Positions 33,542-41,583 of a stretch of 54,594 nt of DNA are shown here, in pieces. The first letter of the stretch is position 1, and every line of letters begins with the position of its first letter. Under the pieces are notes generated by a model. The model saw only the letters and a list, made by a program, of their open reading frames with translations, made no database searches and was not told the origin of the DNA. The DNA is from Deltaproteobacteria bacterium (GTDB lineage Bacteria; Desulfobacterota; Syntrophobacteria; BM002): the NCBI GenBank assembly GCA_019309045.1, contig JAFDGZ010000023.1, forward strand, positions 1-54,594, read 5' to 3'. A program made the translations under genes and the position numbers.

Positions 33542-35086
33542 TCAAGCAATCTTGAACTCGTAGCGCTTCTTGCTGTCAAGGTGCAGCACGTGCACCGCAC
33601 ATCCCAGTCACGGGTCAAAGGCGCGTACCACCCTCACCACGTTCACCGGATTCTTCGGGTCAGGAACAGGCGCTCCGATAAGGGCCTGCTCAATCGGTCC
33701 CGGAATGTCCTTGTCATCCCTGGGGCCAGCGTTCCAGAGCGTCGGTGAAACCACTTGATAGTTGTCTATCTTTTTGTCCTTGATAACGATCCAGTGAGTC
33801 ACCGAACCCCGGGGCGCTTCGTTCAGTCCCATGCCCTTCGATGAGGCTGGAATTGGCGCCTCTTTGTAAGTGGCAGCTCCTGGCTTGAGCTGCATAGCCC
33901 ACTCTATGCACTTGTCGACTATCAGGGCACACTCTTCGGCCCTGGCCGCATGGCGTCCCATTATGGAGAATGCCTTGTCGCCCAGAGCGCGGAATGGCAC
34001 CTCTTTGCTGGTGGAAACGCCGAGGAACCTCTTGGCATGATCGCTCACCGGTGGATTGGTGATCCACATTCTTGCCAGCGGGCCAACCTCGTGCGGTTTA
34101 CCGTTATACCGAGGTGCCTTGATGAAGGAGTAAGCGCCCGACTTGGGGTACATGGGCACAGTGCGACCTTCAAATGGGTGCAGGTTGGTGTAGTTTTCAA
34201 ACCAGGAATGTTTTACCTGCTCCCTGATAAGCATGGGATCTAATGGGTAGTCTTTCCCTTCTGTGTACACCCCACGTTTGAGAAGGTGAGTCTTGTCCTC
34301 GTTGTCCAGTGGAAAGACGCCGGTGGAAAGGAAATTCTTGCAGCCGGTACCTACTTCGAAAAGATCCATGTAGACTCCAGCCACCTGGTACACGGTTGGC
34401 ACATAGGTTTCGTGGACAAACTTTTGAATTTCTTTCATGCGCCATACATAGTCAACGATCATGTCTGCCGAAGGCTTCTCTGTTGTGCCGCCAACCACAA
34501 CACCCTGCACATGAGGCATCCTGCCGCCAAATATGGCCAGGGCCTCCTGAGCCTTCATCCTCATATCCAGCGCCTTCAGGTACTGCTTTACGGCTGCGTC
34601 ATTAACGGCTTTAGGCAGACGATACACATCAGGCCCGTCGTATCGTGGCACGAAGGGGGCGATTTCAGGCCCCTTGACGTAATCGAGAGCAGCCAGATGA
34701 TAGAAATGAAGGATATGGGACTGCACGTAGTTGGCGCCCAAGATGAGGTTGCGGATAATGCGGCCATTGGTGGGCGGGGTAACGCCGAAGGCATCATCCA
34801 GTGCCAGCACCGAAGCCTGGCAGTGACCGGTGGGACAGACGCCACAGATGCGCTGGCTGATCTGGCTGGCATCGCGCGGATCTCTCCCCTTGAGTATGAT
34901 TTCGAACCCTCTGAACATACCGCCGGTCGTCTTGGCATCGACTACTTTGCCGCCCGCCACCGTCACCTCCACTTTGAGATGCCCTTCGATGCGGGTTACC
35001 GGATCCACCACAATCTTTTGGGGCCCGGCAGCCGCTGCAGCTGGCGCAGCTTTCTTGCCGCCCGACGGAGTAAGACAGCTTGCCAT
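33542..35086 (-). CDS. hysA: Periplasmic [NiFeSe]-hydrogenase large subunit, selenocysteine at residue 493
   Basis: Read through the TGA at 33608-33610, the protein has 514 residues. The first active-site motif is RICGVCPTGH (Cys81, Cys84). The second is D-P-Sec-L-G-C-A-V-H (Sec493, Cys496), where Sec replaces the terminal Ni-ligand Cys. A 15-residue tail VLHLDSKKRYEFKIA follows, to be removed by the protease at 32645. A SECIS-like hairpin lies 17 bases after the TGA. Stopping at the TGA would delete an essential Ni ligand pair, so readthrough is far more likely than an early stop. The small subunit gene precedes it by 21 bases, and a terminator follows. [NiFeSe] enzymes are fast, fairly oxygen-tolerant H2-uptake enzymes in Desulfovibrio, exported with the Tat-bearing small subunit. 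The N-terminal 20 residues are Ala/Lys-rich. Confidence 0.94.
33580..33596 (-). promoter_or_regulatory. Candidate SECIS element in hysA
   Basis: In the minus direction GGTGCA-CGTGC-TGCACC forms a perfect 6-base-pair stem with a five-base loop. The loop starts 18 bases after the TGA and has G at its second position. Bacterial SECIS elements need a short upper stem, a G in the first two loop bases and about 16-37 bases of distance, and this one fits all three. Confidence 0.65.
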
Positions 35087-35107
35087 GTTCTCTCCTCCTT
35101 ATTTTCC

Positions 35108-36025
35108 CTATCCAAGAGATTCGTAGATAGGCTCGTATTTATCCCAGAAATCCGGCTGGACGCAGCCTATGCACAAAGCGTTCTGGACGCACCAGTTGAC
35201 ACCGTTGTTCCAACGCCTCTTCCAGCAGTCAGCATAGGTTTCCGGCCCCTTGCAGCCGAGTTCGTAGCGGCATCCTTCGTCGCCAAACTTTTTGGCGAAT
35301 ACACCGTATTCGAAGTAGCCACGGTAAGGGCAATTGTCATGAATCAACTGGCCATAAAAGAGAAGAGGCCGGCCAAGTTCATCAAGTTCTGGGATTCCGT
35401 AGAGCAGAACATGGGCGAGCGTCCCCACCATCCAGTCGGGGTTAGGCGGGCAACCGGGAATGTTGATGACCGGCGTCTTTATCCCGTATTCTTTGAAAAT
35501 TTCCATGACGCTCTTGGCGCCAGTAGGGTTTGGTCTTGCCGCTGGAATGCCACCGTAGCATGCGTCGGTACCCACTGCTGCCACGGCTGCAGCTTTCCTG
35601 CCCAGCTCTACCACTTCGGTCAAAATTGTTCGGGTATTGCCGTGATACGTGCCTACCTGACAATACATGCCATCCTTGTCCGTGGGAATCGAACCTTCCA
35701 CCACGAGATAAAATTTGCCAGGATATTCCTCTGCCGTCTTTTCCATCGCCTCGATTGCCAACTCACCAGACGCAGCCATGACAGTCTCGTGGAACTTCAT
35801 ACTGATTATCTTGGTGAGCACCTCTTCGATGGTAGGGTGCACCGTGTTCAGGATGGATACCGAGCACCCCGTACAACCCTGTCCCATGATCCACACCACA
35901 GGCGGATTGCCGGCAGCCGCTTTCTCCAGAGCCTCTACAATGGGGGCCGGAGCCAATTGGGAAAGGCCGACACCCGCAGCGGAGGCCCCGCACAGCTTGA
36001 TAAATTCTCTTCGAGATAGACTCAT
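35108..36025 (-). CDS. hysB: Periplasmic [NiFeSe]-hydrogenase small subunit with Tat signal
   Basis: 305 residues. Twin-arginine signal SRREFIKLCG at the N-terminus, exporting the folded heterodimer. Proximal-cluster ligands are CTGC (51, 54), C156 in GTDACYGG and C192 in PGCPPNP. Distal ligands are His229, Cys232, Cys252 and Cys258. The medial cluster has Cys267, Cys279 (in VNWCVQNALC), Cys285 and Cys288. The Cys279 position is Pro in standard [NiFe] enzymes with a [3Fe-4S] cluster, and its Cys here is the mark of [NiFeSe] types with three [4Fe-4S] clusters. A GGAGGGG ribosome binding site precedes the ATG. A strong promoter with a leader of about 350 bases lies upstream, and the Tat genes are nearby. 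Confidence 0.95.
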   Translation of the reverse strand: MSLSRREFIKLCGASAAGVGLSQLAPAPIVEALEKAAAGNPPVVWIMGQGCTGCSVSILNTVHPTIEEVLTKIISMKFHETVMAASGELAIEAMEKTAEEYPGKFYLVVEGSIPTDKDGMYCQVGTYHGNTRTILTEVVELGRKAAAVAAVGTDACYGGIPAARPNPTGAKSVMEIFKEYGIKTPVINIPGCPPNPDWMVGTLAHVLLYGIPELDELGRPLLFYGQLIHDNCPYRGYFEYGVFAKKFGDEGCRYELGCKGPETYADCWKRRWNNGVNWCVQNALCIGCVQPDFWDKYEPIYESLG

Positions 36026-36430
36026 CTAAAACCCCTCCATCCACTTCATGTTTATCAGCTCTTTGCTCCCCTCAAATAAAACTACCCGCTATCCCTCCTT
36101 TCCTAGAGAAATGTAACTCCAACAAGATATTGCTCAGGTGCCAAATAAACCCCCGCAGTGCTGCTTGAACCTCTGCACAGGGGCATATTCTGGCTTCAAC
36201 TTTAAGACCTCGAGCTATCGCCAAAAGCCTTTTGGGCTGTACAACTAACAGCTATTCGATGCAAATAAGTACGTCAGTTGATCAAGAATCGATTACGTTT
36301 GTGTTCTCAGGTTATGACTGGTGAGAAAATATGGTCTATTGGATGCTTCGTGCTTGTTCTTACATAAACTATGATGTAGCACTCTGTATATATGAGCAGA
36401 AAGTTTTTGTCAAGAGAGCCGGGGGTCCTG
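36026..36430. other. 405-base gap: long hysBA leader
   Basis: No gene seen and no copy of the repeat families found elsewhere. It holds the hysBA promoter near its far end (36385-36413), leaving about 350 untranslated bases before hysB. No known riboswitch class is recognisable to me. Confidence 0.5.
36385..36413 (-). promoter_or_regulatory. Sigma70-type promoter upstream of hysBA
   Basis: In the minus direction TTGACA (36408-36413), 17 bases, TATACA (36385-36390). It starts just after the stop codon of the ModE-type gene, so hysBA has its own promoter. Confidence 0.65.
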
Positions 36431-36757
36431 TTAGCCCGGATTGAGATTTTTTTTCTGGATTTCTGCAGTGGTTTTCTCGATTTCGACGGCAACGGCATGA
36501 AAAACATCCAGCAGCTTTCTGGCCTGTGGAGTTAGCTCCATGCCTCGTTTCCCGGGTTTGATTTCTACCAGGGGCTCACCCAGCCGCTGTTCAGAAGCTC
36601 GCAGCTTGCCCCAGGCCGCCCTGTAGGATATGCGGCAGACTCTTGCTGCCTCTCGCAGGGATCCCTTGCGATCAATTGCTTCCAACAGCATACAGCGACC
36701 TTTGCCGAGTACAAGACCGCCATTTTCCTCGAGCCACCACTTTACCTTGAGCTCCAT
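36431..36757 (-). CDS. ModE-type winged-helix regulator without metal-binding domain
   Basis: 108 residues covering the ModE N-terminal DNA-binding domain only: LLEAIDRKGSLREAARVCRI, SYRAAWGKLRASEQRLGEPL and KPGKRGMELTPQARKLLDVF, followed by a helical tail. The molybdate-binding TOBE domains of full ModE are absent, as in many short ModE-like proteins of anaerobes. It is coded upstream of hysBA and divergently from tatAC, so it may control either. A link to molybdate or tungstate supply is possible given the tungstate transporter elsewhere in the window. Without a sensing domain, the signal is unknown. Confidence 0.85.
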   Translation of the reverse strand: MELKVKWWLEENGGLVLGKGRCMLLEAIDRKGSLREAARVCRISYRAAWGKLRASEQRLGEPLVEIKPGKRGMELTPQARKLLDVFHAVAVEIEKTTAEIQKKNLNPG

Positions 36758-36852
36758 GGACTTTCCCTTGTTATGGCATATGTCGTTCGCATCTCATTCT
36801 GGATAGGACTTATCATGGAACTGTGATTCAATCAATCAACATCTGAAAACAG

Positions 36853-36881
36853 TTGACAGGGTCTGCAAAAGAATCTACAAT
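36853..36881 (+). promoter_or_regulatory. Sigma70-type promoter of tatAC
   Basis: TTGACA (36853-36858), 17 bases, TACAAT (36876-36881), about 60 bases before the tatA start. It is divergent from the ModE-type gene. Confidence 0.7.
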
Positions 36882-36944
36882 TCACCCATTACAAGTGCAG
36901 TATTTTATTAGAAATTTTCTCTTACCGGATTGGAGAATCCTCAA

Positions 36945-37295
36945 ATGTTCGGAATAGGGATGCCAGAACTTCTTTTGATTCTGGCTATCGCCTTGATTGT
37001 GGTCGGGCCCAAGAAGCTGCCCGAGTTGGCTCGCGCCCTGGGCAAAGGCATCAACGAATTCAGGCGAGCCACAAATGAACTCAAAGACAGTTTAGAGGTG
37101 GACAGCGCCATTTCCGAGGTCAAAGAGACCATAAGCGAGGCCAAGGCACAAATGGCAGACGTCAAGATCCCTCCTGAACCTTCCAGCAAGGCAGAGGACA
37201 GCGCGGAAACCGGCGACACCCTGGAAAACGACAATACAGAAACCGATTCGCCCGCCTCTGCAGCTCCTGAGAAACCGTCCCATGGCAGAGAATGA
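36945..37295 (+). CDS. tatA: Twin-arginine translocase subunit TatA/TatB
   Basis: 116 residues from the ATG at 36945. A GGAG box 9 bases upstream supports this start over a TTG at 36930. The single helix and hinge, [20 protein letters not shown] then [19 protein letters not shown], are typical. An amphipathic helix and an acidic, Pro/Ser-rich tail follow. The Glu at position 8 of the helix (MPEL) leans towards TatB, but single-copy TatA/B proteins in this group often look like this. It overlaps tatC by 14 bases. The Tat system is needed for the HysB, DsrO and DUF362 proteins coded in this window. Confidence 0.92.
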   Translation: MFGIGMPELLLILAIALIVVGPKKLPELARALGKGINEFRRATNELKDSLEVDSAISEVKETISEAKAQMADVKIPPEPSSKAEDSAETGDTLENDNTETDSPASAAPEKPSHGRE

Positions 37296-38049
37296 GACTC
37301 TCGATGACAAGATGCCTTTCACCGAGCATCTCGAGGAACTGCGACAGCGCCTTATTGTGTGCTTCGTGGCCATCGGTGTTGGTTTTGTAATCTGTTACTT
37401 TTTTGCCAAGCAGCTCTTTGCCATCCTCATGCGGCCCCTCATCCAGGTCATGCCTGCGGGTGACAAGCTCATCTTTACTGCTCTTCCTGAAGCATTTTTT
37501 ACTTATCTCAAGGTGGCATTTCTGGCAGGGGTTGGTCTTGCTACCCCGGTAATCATTTACGAATTCTGGCGTTTCATCGCCCCGGGTCTCTATCAGAAAG
37601 AACGACGGGCCCTCCTGCCAATCGTGCTTTTTTCTACTTTCTTTTTTGTAGGAGGGGCGCTTTTCGGCTATTTCGTGGTGTTTCCTTTCGGATTCAAATT
37701 CTTCATCGGTTTTGCCAGCGAAAACATCAAGGCGCTGCCGAGCATTCGAGAATATCTCAGCTTTGCGGCCAAACTACTTTTTGCTTTTGGTCTAATTTTC
37801 GAACTGCCGCTATTCACCTTCTTTCTAGCAAGGCTGGGCCTGGTAGATGCGAAGCTGCTGAGAAGCAAACAGAAGTATGCCATTCTCATTATTTTTGTAG
37901 TCGCAGCAATCCTCACTCCACCTGATGTGGTCACCCAGATAATGATGTCAGGTCCTCTCATCCTGCTTTACGAATTAAGCATATGGATTGCCAGGATATT
38001 TGGCAAGAAATCACCTGCGGCTGAAGAAAAGGAAGAACCTGCTGCTTGA
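37282..38049 (+). CDS. tatC: Twin-arginine translocase receptor TatC
   Basis: 255 residues with six helices. The N-terminal signature [20 protein letters not shown] and the later [40 protein letters not shown] and [20 protein letters not shown] are diagnostic of TatC. TatC binds the SRRxFLK signal and, with TatA, moves folded proteins over the inner membrane. The charged cytoplasmic C-terminus ([14 protein letters not shown]) is common. The gene overlaps the end of tatA, showing a two-gene operon, and repeat DNA starts right after its stop. Confidence 0.96.
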   Translation: MAENETLDDKMPFTEHLEELRQRLIVCFVAIGVGFVICYFFAKQLFAILMRPLIQVMPAGDKLIFTALPEAFFTYLKVAFLAGVGLATPVIIYEFWRFIAPGLYQKERRALLPIVLFSTFFFVGGALFGYFVVFPFGFKFFIGFASENIKALPSIREYLSFAAKLLFAFGLIFELPLFTFFLARLGLVDAKLLRSKQKYAILIIFVVAAILTPPDVVTQIMMSGPLILLYELSIWIARIFGKKSPAAEEKEEPAA

Positions 38050-39238
38050 AACTGCAGTGAGGGCTACGGCTACGGTTACGAGGCCCGGTGAATCACTAGG
38101 CAACACTGGTTGGTGGCAAAATGAAAGTGCCCCCCTTTCACTAGCCAATTGCTGCGGCTAACCTGAAGGCTGAGCCAGCGCCCAGTATTAGATTGGCGCC
38201 ATGGCGCAATTGCTTGCCGAAATAGCTATCAACACAGGACAACGCAGGCTAAAGCCTGCGGCTACCAACTCGTTGCCGTTGCCCTTTTGACGTGCTCGGC
38301 TAGGGCCAGGGCTACGAGGCCCGTTTCGGCTGGCGGCCACGGCTTTCGGTTTATCTTGACCTACAACAAAGGTCAAAGAGAAAAGCCCTCCCAGGGAGAC
38401 GGCAGGAATGCCTGCGGAGCAAAGAACATTCGGAGCCACCGACAACTCATTTCGGGGAGCTCGGCTACGGCTACGGTCACGATGCCCGTTTCGGCTTCCG
38501 GCCACGACTCTCGGCTCTTCCTTCGTTGCTGTGACCCGTTCACCTTCGCGATAAGATGCCGCTCCCACGTTTATCGGTTACGGCCAGGGTTAGGATGCCC
38601 GTTTCGGTTCTCGGCCACGGCCCCCGGCAAATCTTCATACGCAACATTGCTCAATGGAAACACCCTCCTGATGTGATGGCAGGAATGGCTGCGCAGCAAA
38701 GAACATTCGGAGCCACCGACAACTCATTTCTAGGAGCTCGGCTACGGCCAGGGCTACGAGGCCCGTTTCGGCTGCCGGCCACGGCTCTCGCCTAATCTTG
38801 TTATCCGATACTTAAGCCAATGAGAACAGCCATCCTGGTGAGACGGCAGGAATGTCTGCGGAGCAAAGAACATTCGGAGCCACCGACAACTCATTACCCG
38901 CGAGGTGAATTGCCGAGGTTGATATGAAAACATGCCATGCCCAAAGGCCAACTGAGGCTGCCTGAAATGCGCGACTATGTTCTTTGCGGAGCAGGCCTTC
39001 CTGCCAAGCACTTCCGCTCGGGGAGCTCGGCTACGGCCAGGGCTACGAGGCCCGTTTCGGCTGGCGGCCACGGCTCTCGGCTCTTTCTTCGTTGTTGTGA
39101 GACGTTCACTTTTGCTGCAAGATGCCGCTCCTACTTTAGAACCACCAGACACTAGGCAGCATGCAGCAGACACCGACTGAATTGTTCCTGACAACCGATA
39201 CCCAATGACCCATAACCAGCGGTGTTCATGAATCCAGC
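38050..39238. repeat. 1.2-kb repeat island with tandem units of about 276 bp
   Basis: No gene seen. It opens with the composite unit (about 38110-38270, hairpin 38243-38260). The junction GGAGCTCGGCTACGG recurs at 38457, 38733 and 39022, giving steps of 276 and 289 bases. Each step holds REP-like arms (GATGCCCGTTTCGGCTTCCG), CGATAAGATGCCGCTCCCAC, the tract CGCAACATTGCTCAATGGAA and GAATGGCTGCGCAGCAAAGA with AACATTCGGAGCCACCGACA. An inverted form, TTCTTTGCGGAGCAGGCCTT, occurs at about 38980. The same unit recurs at 53885-54594. Confidence 0.75.
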
Positions 39239-39267
39239 TTGACAAAATTTTCACATTTCGGTATACA
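39239..39267 (+). promoter_or_regulatory. Sigma70-type promoter of the cytochrome c3 gene
   Basis: TTGACA (39239-39244), 17 bases, TATACA (39262-39267). AT-rich palindromic sequence (TATATTGTATATGC) follows. The start codon is about 80 bases downstream, preceded by AAAGGGGGTGA. Confidence 0.72.
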
Positions 39268-39347
39268 TCATATATTGTATATGCATTATTCTGTGGGTGA
39301 GGTTTTGTTTGACGAGGCTACCTCGAGAAAGGGGGTGAAACAGAGTC

Positions 39348-39803
39348 ATGGGTCGAAAAACTCTGATAGTACTCGCGATTGCGGCTTTTCTGAGCGGTGC
39401 GGTGTTTTTGAGCTTGAGCGGTGCAGCAGACGCTCCCAAAGTGCCTGATGTGATCAGCCTGAAGTCAACCCTGTGGACGACTCACACCAAGAGTGCCGTG
39501 GAATTCCACCATAAAAACCACATTGAAAAGTACAAGATTGCCTGTACCGAATGTCATCACCACTATGAGGGCGGCAAGAATGTCTGGAAAGAGGGGGATC
39601 CTGTCAAGAAATGCCAGGATTGTCACAACGAGCCCACCGTGAAAGGCGAGATGAAGCTGCCGCCGGACAAGAAAAAGCTCAATCTAAAACTTGCCTTCCA
39701 CAACAATTGCATTGGCTGTCACAAGAAGCTGAAGAAAGAAGACCGGAAAAAGTACGCCAAAATTCCGACAACTTGTGCCAAATGTCATCCAAAGAAAAAG
39801 TAA
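39348..39803 (+). CDS. Periplasmic tetraheme cytochrome c3
   Basis: 151 residues with a Sec signal peptide (about 1-27). Four CxxCH heme sites: CTECH, CQDCH, CIGCH and CAKCH. Extra His residues for bis-His ligation lie in AVEFHHKNHIEKY and CHHHYEGG. The layout HHxxH-then-CxxCHHHY is that of type I cytochrome c3 of sulfate reducers. This protein accepts electrons from periplasmic hydrogenases such as HysAB and passes them to membrane complexes. It has its own promoter and strong terminator, so it is a single-gene transcript. Lysine-rich patches, especially in the second half, fit docking to acidic partners. Confidence 0.95.
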   Translation: MGRKTLIVLAIAAFLSGAVFLSLSGAADAPKVPDVISLKSTLWTTHTKSAVEFHHKNHIEKYKIACTECHHHYEGGKNVWKEGDPVKKCQDCHNEPTVKGEMKLPPDKKKLNLKLAFHNNCIGCHKKLKKEDRKKYAKIPTTCAKCHPKKK

Positions 39804-39851
39804 CAGAAAAACTGTTATAATTGCAGCCAGAGGATTTGCTGCTGTTGAGCT

Positions 39852-39892
39852 AAACAACCGGGGCCTTTTGAAAGTGGCCCCGGTTGTTTTTT
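39852..39892 (+). terminator. Rho-independent terminator after cytochrome c3
   Basis: A 13-base-pair stem (39852-39864 with 39875-39887) with GC-rich core CCGGGGCC, 10-base loop and TTTTTTT tail. It also separates this gene from the convergent ferredoxin gene. Confidence 0.92.
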
Positions 39893-39949
39893 TCCTAGTG
39901 AGTCAACTGCGACCCCAAAACTTTTCAAGCCCAGATGTTTCACAAAAGA

Positions 39950-40135
39950 TCAGACTTCTTCTACAGTGATGGCTTCCACCGGGCAGACTTCAACACAGCT
40001 TTCGCAACCGAGGCATTCATCGGCCCTCTCTGGCTCTGCCTTACCTTCCACCAGATCGTAGACGTCAACAGGACAGACATCAACGCACTCGCCGTCACCG
40101 ACACATTTTTCCTTATCCACAGTAATCTGCCACAT
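39950..40135 (-). CDS. Small 8Fe/7Fe-type ferredoxin with Asp in the first cluster motif
   Basis: 61 residues from the ATG at 40135. It is preferred over the ATG 9 bases upstream because of the AGGAGGG box about 10 bases away and because it matches the sister protein at 40349. First motif: CVGDGECVDVCP, where the second Cys is Asp. Second motif: CLGCESCVEVCP, complete. The Cys-to-Asp change is known from ferredoxins with an interconvertible [3Fe-4S]/[4Fe-4S] cluster or Asp ligand, as in Desulfovibrio ferredoxin III and Pyrococcus ferredoxin. It carries electrons in the cytoplasm. Partner unknown. Confidence 0.92.
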   Translation of the reverse strand: MWQITVDKEKCVGDGECVDVCPVDVYDLVEGKAEPERADECLGCESCVEVCPVEAITVEEV

Positions 40136-40266
40136 ACGTTCCATCCCTCCTGCCAGACAGCTGTTTGGCTTGATCTTTCTTTATGCCAGTAAAGCAATAC
40201 CAGACCATCAGGGTTTCCTTTCGCTACAGACAGAAATCTCCGCTAACAATACCCTCTCTCCCGACA

Positions 40267-40305
40267 ATAGAAAAGCCGGAGTCCTGTTTGCAGGACTCCG
40301 GCTTT
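40267..40305 (-). terminator. Rho-independent terminator after the first ferredoxin gene
   Basis: A 15-base-pair perfect stem (40272-40286 with 40291-40305) with a 4-base loop. In the minus direction it ends in CTTTTCTATT. It separates the two ferredoxin genes into distinct transcripts or makes readthrough partial. Confidence 0.85.
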
Positions 40306-40348
40306 CAAAGCTTTTCTATGAACATGAACATCCGGGGTGCGAACCGTG

Positions 40349-40534
40349 CTAGACTTCTTCCACTGTAATCGCACCTGCCTCGCAGACCTCGACACAACTC
40401 TCGCAACCCAGGCACTCCTCGGCATTCACTGGTTCGGACTTGCCGTCCTCTATTTCGTAGACATCCACTGGGCAGACCTCTACGCATTCCTCACAGCCTG
40501 TACACTTGTCCTTATCCACAGTTACTTCCCACAT
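40349..40534 (-). CDS. Small 2[4Fe-4S]-type ferredoxin
   Basis: 61 residues with motifs CTGCEECVEVCP and CLGCESCVEVCE, each with four Cys. The last residue after the second motif is Glu rather than the usual Pro. It is about 60 per cent identical to the neighbour at 39950-40135, so the two arose by tandem duplication. An unusually strong AAGGAGGTGA ribosome binding site and a consensus-like promoter point to high expression. A housekeeping electron carrier of the cytoplasm is the natural role, for instance to pyruvate:ferredoxin oxidoreductase or similar, which is not in the window. Confidence 0.93.
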   Translation of the reverse strand: MWEVTVDKDKCTGCEECVEVCPVDVYEIEDGKSEPVNAEECLGCESCVEVCEAGAITVEEV

Positions 40535-40925
40535 CGATTCGTCACCTCCTTAAGAAGTTCTGCGTTTACCTCACCAAAATACGGTTCCAGGTAACTCTTA
40601 AGATAAACAATGATTCCAAGTGGTTAATGCTTTAAAATCTACCTAGCATCTGCCAGCGCCCAATCTATCGTGAATATTTTCTTTTGTCAACCTTTTCTCG
40701 CTACCGCCGCGTCTCGTTTTTGATCCTGGAGCGTACGAGGCAAAAGATCTACACAGCAAAAACGAGGTGCCTTTCATGATTTCACTGGTCGAATCGGCTC
40801 AGTATTCCTTTCCCAGAGCAAAGAGCTGGGTTGCAAGCGCCTTTTCTATACTTGTAGATCAATCAGCCGTCAAGTGTTATTCTTTTGATCCGTATGCGGA
40901 CTTCTTTACCAGCTGGGGGAAAACT
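40535..40925. other. 391-base gap between ferredoxin and VOC genes
   Basis: It holds the divergent ferredoxin promoter (40662-40690) and the upstream region of the VOC gene. An open frame extends the VOC reading back to 40767, but a better start lies at 40926. No repeat family member or RNA gene seen. Confidence 0.5.
40662..40690 (-). promoter_or_regulatory. Sigma70-type promoter of the ferredoxin gene
   Basis: In the minus direction TTGACA (40685-40690), 17 bases, TAGATT (40662-40667). A leader of about 125 bases ends in AAGGAGGTGA. Confidence 0.6.
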
Positions 40926-41522
40926 ATGATCAAATTCACTGGCATTCATCACCTGGCCATGGTTACGGCAGACATGGACCGAACCATTCGCTTCTGGCGC
41001 GATCTTCTTGGCATGCGACTGGTTGCTGGTCTCGGCAAACCTGGCTATCGTCACTATTTTTTTGAAATTTCTCCACATGACCTGCTCGCTTTTTTTGAAT
41101 GGTCTGGAGCCGAACCCGTGAAGGAAAAGGACCACGGCTACCCGGTGGCTGGTCCGGTGATCTTTGATCACGTCTCCTTCGGTGTAGAAAGTGTGCATGA
41201 TCTCTGGGAACTCAAGAACAGGCTCGAGTTGGCAGGCTTCTGGGCCTCAGAAATAATCGACCATGGCTTTATTCATTCACTCTACTCTTTCGACCCGAAC
41301 GGAATTCCCATAGAGTTCAGTCATTGTGTGAAGGGGGTCGATATCCGCAAGGAGCCCACAATGGTGGACAGGTCGCCTTCAGCAGCAACCAGAGAAGGAC
41401 CCGAGCCTTCTTTAGACTGGTGGCCCATCTCGGAAAAGGGCGAATTCGAGGAAGATCGGCAGGTCTATCCTGGGGAGGGCCTGGAGCTGCTACGTGCCGA
41501 CAAGAACATCTGGCTTAAATAA
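40926..41522 (+). CDS. VOC-superfamily (glyoxalase-like) metalloprotein
   Basis: 198 residues from the ATG at 40926, chosen because GGGGGA precedes it and the conserved domain begins there (FTGIHHLAMVTADMDRTIRF). A further upstream ATG at 40767 would add 53 residues with no domain. Metal-site candidates are the His of IHHLAM, Glu in YFFEISP, His in VIFDHVSFGVE and Glu in GIPIEFSH. This is the two-module betaalphabetabetabeta fold of glyoxalase I, methylmalonyl-CoA epimerase and ring-cleaving dioxygenases. The reaction cannot be told. It is convergent with the dsr operon, with no link beyond proximity. Confidence 0.8.
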   Translation: MIKFTGIHHLAMVTADMDRTIRFWRDLLGMRLVAGLGKPGYRHYFFEISPHDLLAFFEWSGAEPVKEKDHGYPVAGPVIFDHVSFGVESVHDLWELKNRLELAGFWASEIIDHGFIHSLYSFDPNGIPIEFSHCVKGVDIRKEPTMVDRSPSAATREGPEPSLDWWPISEKGEFEEDRQVYPGEGLELLRADKNIWLK

Positions 41523-41552
41523 AAATGGCCCCCACCTCGAGCTGGGGGCCAT
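41521..41552 (-). terminator. Rho-independent terminator of the dsrMKJOP operon
   Basis: A 10-base-pair stem (41525-41534 with 41543-41552). In the minus direction it is followed by TTTTATTT. There is no T-run on the plus side, so it serves the dsr operon rather than the VOC gene. Confidence 0.83.
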
Positions 41553-41583
41553 GAATGCCACTATGGAGCAGTGTGAATGGTTG

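Noticed and set aside
33608-35086. hysA as a complete gene ending at the first TGA
   Set aside because: That ending removes the C-terminal nickel ligands. The in-frame continuation gives the exact conserved motif and a maturation peptide.
34286-36019. Long open frame on the plus strand (577 codons) opposite hysA and hysB
   Set aside because: It lies wholly antisense to two confidently identified hydrogenase genes, has no recognisable domain and shows the composition of a mirrored codon bias.
36120-36160. Sigma54 promoter before hysB
   Set aside because: TGGCACCTGAGC resembles the -24 element, but the GG to GC spacing is 7 rather than 10.
38050-39238. CRISPR array
   Set aside because: Repeats are too long, of unequal spacing and degenerate, and there are no unique spacers of constant length or cas genes.
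40767-40925. Longer N-terminus for the VOC protein
   Set aside because: The extra 53 residues have no domain match, and a GGGGGA box precedes the ATG at 40926 where the conserved fold begins.
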